Origin: Clostridia bacterium | GTDB lineage: Bacteria > Bacillota > Clostridia > Oscillospirales > Acutalibacteraceae | NCBI GenBank assembly: GCA_017474125.1 | Contig: JAFVIF010000041.1 | Coordinates: forward strand, 1-57,266 | DNA: 57,266 nt | Direction of reading: 5' to 3' | Part shown: positions 26,916 to 34,307 of the stretch, one piece after another | How the letters are laid out: the number at the start of each line of letters is the position of its first letter | Position numbering within the stretch: position 1 is the first letter of the stretch | Translations under genes and position numbers: made by a program | Notes under the pieces: generated by a model | Databases searched by the model: none | The model's input: only the letters and a program-made list of their open reading frames with translations | Told to the model about the DNA's origin: nothing

Positions 26916-27248
26916 TTATAAATTCAGCAATTCGATGGTTGACTTAAAATACCGTTCTTGAAAATACGTTGATTTTGCAATTTCTTCACGTGTAAAAAGC
27001 ATACCTTCGGGTGCGACTACCCATTTATGCTCTACGTCATTTTCGCGTTTGATAATGGCAATAATCTTTCCGGTAAACTCAGATACAGGCTCGGTTACAC
27101 CTAAAACATATGCATCCTCTTCTTCGCCGTCCGCTGCTAACGTTCCTTTAATATAGCCATAGTTTATGGGATAGTATATATTCGAATGTTCGGGATGATA
27201 ACTTCCAAGCGGCCTGTCAACGGTTACTGTGACAATCGGATGTATCAT
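26916..27248 (-). CDS. Short inorganic pyrophosphatase-like protein
   Basis: The 110 residues resemble the centre of family I inorganic pyrophosphatases: VTVDRPLGSYH, YYPINYGYI (substrate and metal region), LAADGEEEDAYVLG (the D-G-D-x-x-D metal loop, here with Glu replacements) and FTGKIIAII. Typical bacterial enzymes have about 175 residues, so this is a shortened branch seen in Firmicutes. Whether it hydrolyses pyrophosphate is uncertain, since two of the metal-binding Asp positions are Glu. Confidence 0.7.
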   Translation of the reverse strand: MIHPIVTVTVDRPLGSYHPEHSNIYYPINYGYIKGTLAADGEEEDAYVLGVTEPVSEFTGKIIAIIKRENDVEHKWVVAPEGMLFTREEIAKSTYFQERYFKSTIELLNL

Positions 27249-27348
27249 TTAGCATTCTCCTTTTTTTATATTATGTTACGTTACTGCTTGCCAAAATCCG
27301 ATGTAGCAATAAATTCTCATTTATGGATTTAACCCCCGTAAATAAAAA

Positions 27349-28413
27349 TCACATTTGTTTTAATGCTTTTTCTGCACTTGATACACGCTCGTTAATTTTT
27401 TCTTTAGTAGTATTCCAAGATGCATCAAGGTCACCCTCAATAAACATTAGACAATGCTTATCACTTGGATTATCGACACATGCAAAAAACTCATCACGTG
27501 TTTTCAATAGTTCCTGCATATGCTCTTTAGCTCTGTCAAGGTTGCCCACTTTAACGTTTTGCGAAACCAATCCGGGTAAAAGACAGGTTTTTTGAAAGAT
27601 TTGTCGGTGCGGTAAATAATCTCCACCGGATAAAAAAGCATTTATAAGTCTTAACATATATTCATCTAATTCAAGACTGATTTTATCTGCATCGGGGCCA
27701 CCCTTTGCACGAATAATTCCTCCGGCAAGTCTTATGCATCGAGAAGTAAAACGAGCCATTTGAGCAAAACTCTTTTTGACTTTCTCAAGAGCAATATCAT
27801 TTTTACCGTCAGCAAGAGCAATTTCCGCTTCCCAATAATCCCTAAAACCAAAAACATACGGGAGATTTTGCAGATAACTTTCTGCCTTTTTGTCATCTCC
27901 GCACAAATCATACGCTCTTGACAATAAATAATGTGTTTTGTAAATGCGATCTGCCACTGTTTCGTATCTAAAAATACTGTTACCATAGCGTTCACATTCC
28001 TCTAAAAACTCGGATTTTGATATGCCTATTTTACCTTTGGCAAATAACTCTATATATGTTTCTAATGCAACAACGGCAATATCTGAAACATCGGGATGTT
28101 TGTTAAAGAATTTAGAGGTGAGAATATATAACTCTTCAGCGTAACTTAAATCGCTTATAAAGTTAATACCGCCGAATTTTTGTCGAATCTCCGTTACCTC
28201 TTTTTCGAAAGCTGAATCGGTGTGTCCTAAAAGTTTGTCGGTTGAAATTTCCAGAACACGTGCAAGAGGAACGATTTGTGAGATATCAGGCATTCCCGAA
28301 TCCGTTTCCCATTTGGAAATTGCTTGTGTAGAAACTCCAATAAGTTCTGCCAACTCACTTTGAGTAAAGTTTTTTTCTTTTCTATAAAGTTTTATCGTTT
28401 GACCTATTGTCAT
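27349..28413 (-). CDS. XRE-family transcriptional regulator with helical C-terminal domain
   Basis: The 354 residues start with a helix-turn-helix (TIGQTIKLYRKEKNFTQSELA, VSTQAISKWE, about 1-65) followed by roughly 285 residues of helical, TPR-like sequence. This layout is common in Clostridia, often for stress or peptide-responsive regulators. ATG 28413 is chosen with GAGGTGATTCTA upstream. The HTH is strikingly like the one fused to GlmM (same TIG..I...R spacing and KWE). Upstream palindromes GTGTACAC and CGGTACCG flank the promoter and may be its own operators. Target genes unknown. Confidence 0.82.
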   Translation of the reverse strand: MTIGQTIKLYRKEKNFTQSELAELIGVSTQAISKWETDSGMPDISQIVPLARVLEISTDKLLGHTDSAFEKEVTEIRQKFGGINFISDLSYAEELYILTSKFFNKHPDVSDIAVVALETYIELFAKGKIGISKSEFLEECERYGNSIFRYETVADRIYKTHYLLSRAYDLCGDDKKAESYLQNLPYVFGFRDYWEAEIALADGKNDIALEKVKKSFAQMARFTSRCIRLAGGIIRAKGGPDADKISLELDEYMLRLINAFLSGGDYLPHRQIFQKTCLLPGLVSQNVKVGNLDRAKEHMQELLKTRDEFFACVDNPSDKHCLMFIEGDLDASWNTTKEKINERVSSAEKALKQM

Positions 28414-28465
28414 TAGAATCACCTCGCTAAATATTCCGGTACCGTAACTATATAATAACAAATTA

Positions 28466-28495
28466 ATTATACCGTGTACACCGATAAATTAGCAA
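28466..28495 (-). promoter_or_regulatory. Promoter and candidate operators of the XRE regulator
   Basis: Minus strand: TTGCTA, 18-nt spacer, TATAAT. GTGTACAC lies in the spacer and CGGTACCG just downstream of the start site; both are short palindromes and could be autoregulatory. Confidence 0.55.
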
Positions 28496-28552
28496 CAAAA
28501 AATCAACGGAAAGTAGAAAAGACGGTATTGAATTTCAAATGACTTGCCCAAT

Positions 28553-28713
28553 ACACACCTAAAGGTGTGATGAGATGCAACAACGGTACCACCGTTGTTT
28601 ATGATATACAGCCTATCGGATAATGATATACCATTGCTTTCGCAATAAAAAAATAAGACAGTCCGAATGATATGCACCCCAAAAGTTAGACACTTTTGGG
28701 GTGCATATTTTTA
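28553..28713. repeat. Hairpin array with ATGATAT separators
   Basis: Consecutive short inverted repeats (ACACCTAAAGGTGT, CAACAACGGTACCACCGTTGTT, others, and a 12-bp stem GCACCCCAAAAG/CTTTTGGGGTGC) separated by ATGAGAT or ATGATAT. It runs directly into the ATGAAAT array that follows. No coding potential. Confidence 0.6.
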
Positions 28714-28979
28714 ATGAAATATTTTCCTCGCAGAAAATATGAAATAATCCTAACGGATTATGAAATATTTTTGCTGTTTTTGCGTATAAATTCGAAATCT
28801 TGCAAAAATGAAATCCTTGCTGATGCAAGGATGAAATCAGCTAACGCTGATGAAATCTTCGGCTTTGCCTCAGATGAAATTAAATCCGTCCTTTTCTCCC
28901 CGCGAAGCGGGATTTCATCACGAAGTGATTTCATCCCACGTTAGAGGGATTTATCCCGTCCGCAAGGACGGATTTAGTT
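28714..28979. repeat. Hairpin array with ATGAAAT/ATTTCAT separators, copy 1
   Basis: At least nine short stem-loops. The left part uses ATGAAAT as separator (seven exact copies), the right part the inverse ATTTCAT (two exact, two variants ATTTAT/ATTTAG). Stems include AATCC-taac-GGATT, ATTTTTGC/GCAAAAAT and CCTTGC/GCAAGG. It ends in TTGAAAAAAG, directly abutting the tRNA operon terminator. Same layout as 56776-56949. Confidence 0.8.
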
Positions 28980-29015
28980 GAAAAAAGCCATTCGCGAAAG
29001 CGAATGGCTTTTTTC
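28980..29015 (-). terminator. Terminator of the tRNA-Met/tRNA-Trp operon
   Basis: Sixteen-bp stem GAAAAAAGCCATTCGC/GCGAATGGCTTTTTTC with loop GAAA. Confidence 0.9.
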
Positions 29016-29016
29016 T

Positions 29017-29091
29017 TGGCAGGGGTAGAAGGACTCGAACCCTCACAAACGGTTTTGGAGACCGGTGTGCTACCATTGACACCATACCCCT
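29017..29091 (-). tRNA. tRNA-Trp (anticodon CCA)
   Basis: Acceptor AGGGGTA/TACCCCT, discriminator G and encoded CCA at the 3' end, T-loop GTTCGAGTC and anticodon loop CTCCAAA. Second gene of a two-tRNA transcript. A hairpin (ATGGCGAATG-cttg-CATTCGCCAT) lies between the two tRNAs. Confidence 0.95.
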
Positions 29092-29127
29092 ATATAATTG
29101 ATGGCGAATGCTTGCATTCGCCATAAC

Positions 29128-29204
29128 TGGTGGAGCATCAGGGACTCGAACCCCGGACCGACCGGTTATGAGCCGGGAGCTCTAACCAACTGAGCTAATG
29201 CTCC
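29128..29204 (-). tRNA. tRNA with CAT anticodon (Met, or lysidine-modified Ile2)
   Basis: Acceptor GGAGCAT/ATGCTCC, discriminator A and encoded CCA; anticodon loop CTCATAA. Elongator Met is the plain reading, but a TilS-dependent tRNA-Ile has the same anticodon and cannot be excluded by eye. The acceptor lacks the 1-72 mismatch of initiator tRNA. Confidence 0.9.
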
Positions 29205-29219
29205 AAATCAGCAAGAACA

Positions 29220-29247
29220 ATTATACCACATTTTATTGGTTTGTCAA
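29220..29247 (-). promoter_or_regulatory. Promoter of the tRNA operon
   Basis: Minus strand: TTGACA, 16-nt spacer, TATAAT, 15 nt before the first tRNA. Confidence 0.85.
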
Positions 29248-29296
29248 TAAGAAATTGCTTTTTTAATATAATTTTTTTGTCTGCTTGGTTTTTAAC

Positions 29297-30133
29297 TTAA
29301 AAGGTGAAATCCTTAAACAGTGCTTCACAGTTGCGCATATATTCAAGTCCTTTTTCGCTGTTGGATACTACAAGAGCATTACATATATGGTCTAAAAGGC
29401 AAATGGGCGCAACCGAGGAATTTTTAATTCCGTTAATATTAACCGAGCAGGGAAACAAAATTTCCACTCCCTTTTCAATATCGTCAAAGGGCGGAGAGGT
29501 AACGAGTATAATTTTAACTCCCTGTTTCTTCAGCAATTCGAGAATTTTTGGGGCGGGATGTGTGTAGCGGTGGAAAAGGAAAAAGATACATATATCGCTT
29601 TTATTAAGACTGAGTATTGATTCGATTTCTCCGCTTTGACCCGAGGTAAGCATATACACGTTGCTTCTCACCGTTAAAAACCGAGTGTATGCGTAATGGG
29701 CAAGGGCATAGGATTCCTTTAAGCCGAAGCAAAATACACGCTGTGCCGACAAAATTTCCGCTACTGCTTTATTAATTAAGGCTTCGTCAAAATTATAAAA
29801 GGTTTGCTCAATGCAGGCTACAGCGTTGCTTACCGTTTTGGAAAGCGGAGAGGAGGAATTATTAATATCAACAGTTATTTTAAACTTGTCGGGCAAAGTA
29901 AGACCGAATCTAAAGCTGTCGCGTACGGCAAACTGAAAATCCTTGTAACCGTTAAAGCCGATTTTTTGGCAGAAGCGTATAACCGACGTGGTGCTTGTGT
30001 CAATATCACGCGCAACCTCTCCTAAAGTATTAAAGGCAAAGCCGTTAGGGCTTTTAAAATAGTATGCGGCTATACGTTGCTCCGATTTTGTCATATACTC
30101 AAGCCTTGTTTTTATAGTTTCGGATAAATTCAT
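29297..30133 (-). CDS. RpiR/MurR-family transcriptional regulator
   Basis: The 278 residues comprise an N-terminal HTH_6 domain (about 1-75; MTKSEQRIAAYYF, then DTSTTSVIRFCQKIGFNGYKDF) and a C-terminal SIS sugar-phosphate-binding domain (FCFGLKESYALA, FLFHRYTHPAP, ILVTSPP). RpiR proteins sense phosphosugars. Divergent from the ornithine-cyclodeaminase-family gene, with consensus promoters for both genes in the 186-nt gap and inverted repeats that could be operators, so it probably controls itself and that gene. AGAGGTG lies 9 nt before ATG 30133. Confidence 0.9.
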   Translation of the reverse strand: MNLSETIKTRLEYMTKSEQRIAAYYFKSPNGFAFNTLGEVARDIDTSTTSVIRFCQKIGFNGYKDFQFAVRDSFRFGLTLPDKFKITVDINNSSSPLSKTVSNAVACIEQTFYNFDEALINKAVAEILSAQRVFCFGLKESYALAHYAYTRFLTVRSNVYMLTSGQSGEIESILSLNKSDICIFFLFHRYTHPAPKILELLKKQGVKIILVTSPPFDDIEKGVEILFPCSVNINGIKNSSVAPICLLDHICNALVVSNSEKGLEYMRNCEALFKDFTF

Positions 30134-30152
30134 TCAAAACACCTCTCATTTA

Positions 30153-30181
30153 AGTATACTACCGTTGTGCGGCCAATTCAA
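30153..30181 (-). promoter_or_regulatory. Promoter of the RpiR regulator
   Basis: Minus strand: TTGAAT, 17-nt spacer, TATACT. Confidence 0.75.
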
Positions 30182-30184
30182 GCG

Positions 30185-30206
30185 TTTTGTATTGTTTAGT
30201 ACAAAA
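30185..30206. promoter_or_regulatory. Inverted repeat between the divergent promoters (candidate RpiR operator)
   Basis: TTTTGTA-N8-TACAAAA, 7-bp arms, placed between the RpiR and cyclodeaminase promoters. A second imperfect palindrome TTGCTTTGAT-ata-ATCAAGCAA covers the plus-strand -10 box. Confidence 0.5.
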
Positions 30207-30234
30207 ATGTATTAAAATTAATCCTTGCAATTGG

Positions 30235-30263
30235 TTGACTTGTGTAAATTGCTTTGATATAAT
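30235..30263 (+). promoter_or_regulatory. Promoter of the cyclodeaminase-family gene
   Basis: TTGACT, 17-nt spacer, TATAAT, 57 nt before the start codon. Confidence 0.8.
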
Positions 30264-30319
30264 CAAGCAAAGTAATAGTTAAAATGTATTAAAAAATACA
30301 AAAGGAGTGCGAAAAGGGA

Positions 30320-31432
30320 ATGAAAACAGAGTTTTTATACCTCAACGAAAAAGAAATGATAGATGCAGGCGTGCTTGATTACGGCCGTTGTATTGACGTA
30401 GAGGAAGAGGTTTTCCGTCTTCTTAGCGTGGGCGACTACGTTATGGGCGGCGATAAGCACAATTCTCACGGTATTATGATGAAATTCCCCAAGGAAAGTC
30501 CGTTCCCCAATATGCCTACCGATGCGCCTGACCGCCGTTTTATGGCAATGCCCGCCTACGTTGGCGGTCGCTTTAACGTAGCAGGGCAAAAGTGGTACGG
30601 CTCTAACATTATTAACCCTGAAAGAGGACTTCCTCGTTCTATTTTAATGGTAATGCTTAACGATGCCGATACCTGCGAGCCCATTGCTCTTATGTCAGGT
30701 AACCTTATAAGCTCGGTACGTACAGGCTGTGTGCCCGGTGTCGGTGTAAGGTATTTGGCAAACAAAAATGCCGCCGTTTGCTCCTGTATTGGCGCAGGCC
30801 CCGTAAGTATGGCTTGTTTTGAGGGTATCATTCACGAGGCCAAAAACCTTAAAGAGCTTGTGGTTTGCGACCTTATATCCGAAAAGGCGCAGGCCTTTGC
30901 CGAGGAAATGAGCAAAAAGTACGGTGTTAAGGCAAGTATTACCACTTCTCTTGAGGAAGCGGTAAGAGCAGGTGATATAGTAAGCGTTGCCGCATCCTCG
31001 GTTAAACCCATTAAGCTTGAAAACGAATGGCTGAAAAAGGGCTCGTTGCTTATTTTCTCGGGCAGAGGTAACGTTGACGAGGAATACTTTACCACCTCTA
31101 AGGTTATTTGGGATAATACCAAAATGCACGAGGTTTACTACGACGAGCATATGCTTCTCCCCGAAAACGAGCGCTTTATTAACGGTATAGCCGTTCAAAT
31201 TTACCGTTTTATGTACGAGGGCAAATTACCGCCCATTACCGAGGGTGTGAGCCTTGGCGACGTAATTTGTCAAAACAGAAGGGGAAGAGAAAGCGAGGAC
31301 GAGCGTATTTGCTTTATTGCAAGCGGTATGCCCGTATGGGACGTTGCCTGGGGCTACGAACTTTATGAAAACGCTCTTAAGAAAGGCCTTGGTCAAAAGC
31401 TTCTTCTTTGGGACGACCCATATTTAGCGTAA
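30320..31432 (+). CDS. Ornithine cyclodeaminase/mu-crystallin family protein
   Basis: The 370 residues have the family's substrate segment (RFMAMPAYVGGRFNVAGQKWYGSN), the SGNLISSVRTGCV stretch and a Rossmann fold with CSCIGAGPVSMACFEG. Members are NAD-dependent ornithine cyclodeaminases, alanine dehydrogenases or imine reductases; some clostridial members are annotated as tyramine oxidase subunit B, which this length also fits. The substrate is not certain. It stands alone between its promoter and a bidirectional terminator, opposite an RpiR regulator that senses sugar phosphates, which is an unusual partner for an amino-acid enzyme. Confidence 0.8.
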   Translation: MKTEFLYLNEKEMIDAGVLDYGRCIDVEEEVFRLLSVGDYVMGGDKHNSHGIMMKFPKESPFPNMPTDAPDRRFMAMPAYVGGRFNVAGQKWYGSNIINPERGLPRSILMVMLNDADTCEPIALMSGNLISSVRTGCVPGVGVRYLANKNAAVCSCIGAGPVSMACFEGIIHEAKNLKELVVCDLISEKAQAFAEEMSKKYGVKASITTSLEEAVRAGDIVSVAASSVKPIKLENEWLKKGSLLIFSGRGNVDEEYFTTSKVIWDNTKMHEVYYDEHMLLPENERFINGIAVQIYRFMYEGKLPPITEGVSLGDVICQNRRGRESEDERICFIASGMPVWDVAWGYELYENALKKGLGQKLLLWDDPYLA

Positions 31433-31462
31433 GAAAAAAAGCTCCTTTAGGAGCTTTTTTCT
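31433..31462. terminator. Bidirectional terminator
   Basis: AAAAAGCTCC-TTTA-GGAGCTTTTT between the convergent cyclodeaminase and EamA genes. Confidence 0.88.
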
Positions 31463-32337
31463 TTTTTTATATCGAATACCACAATTAAAATGCTTGCAAG
31501 TATAACAAGTATACAGCCTATAAGGGAAGGGATGGAGGGCAGAACCTTAGTTAATAGAAGGGCGTCGATTACTACGCTTGTGATAGGCTCGAAGGTGCTT
31601 AGTATCGACGACTGCTGACTGCCGATTAAGGCTGTTCCGTGCTGGAACAGCACGACTGCACCGACATTGACAACGAAGGCAAAGAAAAACGACAGACCCC
31701 AGCCTGCGGCCGTTTGCGGAAGGGAAATATTGCCTATTACGGCGCAGGTGCAAAGTAAAACAACACTACTGCTTACCGAAATATAAAAGCTTAATAAAAA
31801 GCCGGAAATTTCTTTTTGCTTAAAGCGGGACAGCATAATTATGTATAAAGCATATACAACACCCGAAAGCAGAGCAAGGCTTGCTCCCTTAAAGTCAAGT
31901 GGGTCGTTGGGGTTATAGAAAAAGCAAATACCTATAAAGCATATTATAACGCTGAGTATACTGCCCTTGTCGGACTTTTTTTGTATTATTATATTGATTA
32001 TTAAAACTACGGCAGGGTAAACGAAGTGGAAAACCGTTGCTACACCCGAGGGGATATAGATATAGGATGCGAACAGCATAAGGGGTGTTATACAGCACCC
32101 TAAAAGACCTATAACCGAAACTGTAGGCAAAGATTTTAAGGGGATTTTTAAGGTTTTTTTGGTAAGTAATGCCGCAACGGCAAGCATTGGGACAGATAAA
32201 AAATTTCGCAACAGCACAAGGCTTAGGGGATTAACGCCGTCAGCGTATATTTTTGTTGCCATAAGCGGCATACAGCCGAATATTATTGCGCTTAATATTA
32301 CGAAAATGTATCCTTTTATTTTGGCAGAATATTTCAT
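31447..32337 (-). CDS. EamA/DMT-superfamily transporter
   Basis: The 296 residues form about ten transmembrane helices in two EamA repeats; the first repeat starts GYIFVILSAIIFGCMPLMA and the second near GASLALLSGVVYALYIIM. Family members export amino acids, purines or drugs, or carry nucleotide sugars. A membrane protein of unknown type lies 18 nt upstream on the same strand, so the two may be co-transcribed. GAGGAAAT precedes ATG 32337. Confidence 0.88.
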   Translation of the reverse strand: MKYSAKIKGYIFVILSAIIFGCMPLMATKIYADGVNPLSLVLLRNFLSVPMLAVAALLTKKTLKIPLKSLPTVSVIGLLGCCITPLMLFASYIYIPSGVATVFHFVYPAVVLIINIIIQKKSDKGSILSVIICFIGICFFYNPNDPLDFKGASLALLSGVVYALYIIMLSRFKQKEISGFLLSFYISVSSSVVLLCTCAVIGNISLPQTAAGWGLSFFFAFVVNVGAVVLFQHGTALIGSQQSSILSTFEPITSVVIDALLLTKVLPSIPSLIGCILVILASILIVVFDIKKEKSS

Positions 32338-32355
32338 GGTATTTCCTCATTTTTA

Positions 32356-33021
32356 TCAGTGACGTGTTTCGGGAACGAATGCCAGCAGCAGTAACAGCAA
32401 AAAATAGGGGAGATCCAAAAAGGCCTCGTTCAGAATGTTTTTGGTTAATTCAAAAAAATATACCAAGGCATCAGCGTTTATTTGAGCTTTAATAACGGTC
32501 TTTAAAACCTCAAAGCCTACGGTAACGGGGAAACAGGCTATAAGAAGCCGCATACAAACAAAGGGGTAATTTTTAGAATACACACGGCGGGTGTGAATAA
32601 GCTTTCCTATGAATAAAAGAATCAGGAAAAGTGAAAACAGTAAGCCTTCGCTCACCTTCGATAAGGCCGCAATTTTTTCGTAAAGGGACGACGTTTCATA
32701 ATGAGCGAAGAGGAGGTATAGGTTTTGGGCTACGGTATAAAGCTTTACGAAAAGCAGGAAAAAGTCGGGTATCAAAAGATATTTGTATTTTACCTCGGCT
32801 GCAAGGAGTATTGCAACGCTTACGTAAACCGAAATACAAATAATATCGGTAAGCTTTAAAGAAAAGCTAAAGAGCAATTCCCCCGAACTTAGATAAGCTG
32901 TAGCACTGGTAACCAGCTTCTCTATAACCAAAAGTAAAAACATTATATGGGTGGCAATGCGTAAATTATGTTGATTTTTTGTGTTGTGGAAGAATAAATA
33001 GCCTCTGCTTTTTCTTTTCAT
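32356..33021 (-). CDS. Membrane protein of unknown family
   Basis: The 221 residues have about six hydrophobic segments (near 23-42, 54-74, 80-100, 120-142, 155-175 and 203-218) with short Lys/Arg-rich connections; the N-terminus is very basic. I do not recognise a family. It is encoded 18 nt upstream of the EamA transporter with the same orientation. GGGGAAAAGG precedes ATG 33021. Confidence 0.65.
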   Translation of the reverse strand: MKRKSRGYLFFHNTKNQHNLRIATHIMFLLLVIEKLVTSATAYLSSGELLFSFSLKLTDIICISVYVSVAILLAAEVKYKYLLIPDFFLLFVKLYTVAQNLYLLFAHYETSSLYEKIAALSKVSEGLLFSLFLILLFIGKLIHTRRVYSKNYPFVCMRLLIACFPVTVGFEVLKTVIKAQINADALVYFFELTKNILNEAFLDLPYFLLLLLLAFVPETRH

Positions 33022-33120
33022 ACCTTTTCCCCTTCGGATATTTTTACCATTCTATCACATTTTTTTAAAAGTTACAATATTAAAGGAATAAATAGTTTGG
33101 AAAACATTCTAATTATTTCC

Positions 33121-33149
33121 TTGTTATAGCCAAATGATTGTGTTATTAT
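33121..33149 (+). promoter_or_regulatory. Promoter of the sugar-locus regulator
   Basis: TTGTTA, 17-nt spacer, TATTAT, 40 nt before the GTG start. Confidence 0.6.
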
Positions 33150-33188
33150 TAATATGTATAAAAATGAATTTTTCTATGGAGGAGAATC

Positions 33189-34295
33189 GTGCAGAAGAAT
33201 GACGTTTACGTACTGGTTCAGCCCAGTGAAAAAGAATTTTTCTGGATTAATAATATCCTTGTAGGTATGCAAAAAATGGCGGTTCGTCAGGAATATAACC
33301 TTTGCCTTTTTAATAAGCTTGATTGTTCCGAAATAATAACGGGCGTTCCCGTGCTTATCGTTGGCTATACCTACCGTTGGGTTAGGGATTCCGCCGAGGA
33401 GGCGGTTAAGCGAGGACTAAGGCCTATTATAGTCGGTGCCTGTCTTCACCCCGACTTAAAGGAGCGGTGCAACGGCGTTGATTTTGAGCTTACTCAAATT
33501 ATCCGTCAGGTTATGCATTACCTTGAACAGGTTGGCTGTAAAAGGACTGCTCTTTTAGGTGTCAATCGCAGTTCCATTGCTGATAGGGAAAAGGAAAAAA
33601 CAATTCTTTTAATGCATAAGGAGGATTGCGACGTTTACGTTTGCGAGCAAAGCCTTGCACGGTGTGTTGACGAGTTTATTGAAAGCTTTAAGATAAAGCC
33701 CTATAACGGTGTGCTTTGCGTTAACGATACTGTGGCAATTTATCTTATTAACCGACTGAAAATTGAAGGCATTCGCGTGCCTGAGGACGTTATGGTGGTG
33801 GGTATAGGTAATTCCAATTTGGGACAGCGCCACTTTGTACCCATTACCTCAATTAATTTTGATTATTGTGAAATGGGGCGTCAGGCAATAAGGGCGTGGA
33901 GCTTTATAAGAAAATCGAATTCCGCCTCGCGTCTTATTTTGTCCTTGCCCTGTGAGCTTATTATTCGTGGCTCTACAGGTAACTTAAATCCCGAAAACAG
34001 CTCAGATACTTCCGATTATGATTTTGGCGACGGAAACGAATCGTATTATTACGACCCCGACGTTCAAAGCATTATACACACCGAAGCCTTTTTGGGTGAG
34101 TGTGACGATATTGACCGTGAGATTCTTTATTGCCTTACCGAAAACCTAACCTATTCGGAAATGGCCGACAAATTAAATCTTACCGACCGTGCCATTAAGT
34201 ATAGAGTGGCTAAAATGATAAAAAATTTCGGTGCAGAAAAAAGGGAAGACATATCCGCTATTATGAAGGCCCTTTTAAACCCGAATGAGAAGTAA
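33189..34295 (+). CDS. Regulator with LacI-type sugar-sensor domain and C-terminal LuxR-like HTH
   Basis: The 368 residues lack the N-terminal LacI HTH. Residues 5-255 resemble the periplasmic-binding-like sensor of LacI repressors (GVLCVNDTVAIYLINRLKIEGIRVPEDVMVVG, ITSINFDYCEMGRQA). After an acidic linker (about 262-295) comes a GerE/LuxR-like helix-turn-helix (EILYCLTENLTYSEMADKLN, TDRAIKYRVAKMIKNF, 315-355). This inverts the usual domain order. A GTG start is supported by GGAGGAG 5 nt upstream. The sugar-locus genes follow after 12 nt, so it most likely controls them in response to a sugar. Confidence 0.82.
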   Translation: MQKNDVYVLVQPSEKEFFWINNILVGMQKMAVRQEYNLCLFNKLDCSEIITGVPVLIVGYTYRWVRDSAEEAVKRGLRPIIVGACLHPDLKERCNGVDFELTQIIRQVMHYLEQVGCKRTALLGVNRSSIADREKEKTILLMHKEDCDVYVCEQSLARCVDEFIESFKIKPYNGVLCVNDTVAIYLINRLKIEGIRVPEDVMVVGIGNSNLGQRHFVPITSINFDYCEMGRQAIRAWSFIRKSNSASRLILSLPCELIIRGSTGNLNPENSSDTSDYDFGDGNESYYYDPDVQSIIHTEAFLGECDDIDREILYCLTENLTYSEMADKLNLTDRAIKYRVAKMIKNFGAEKREDISAIMKALLNPNEK

Positions 34296-34307
34296 AGGAG
34301 AAAATTT

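Noticed and set aside
28714-28979. CRISPR array
   Set aside because: The separators are only 7 bp, the intervals are self-complementary and of unequal length, and no cas genes are near.
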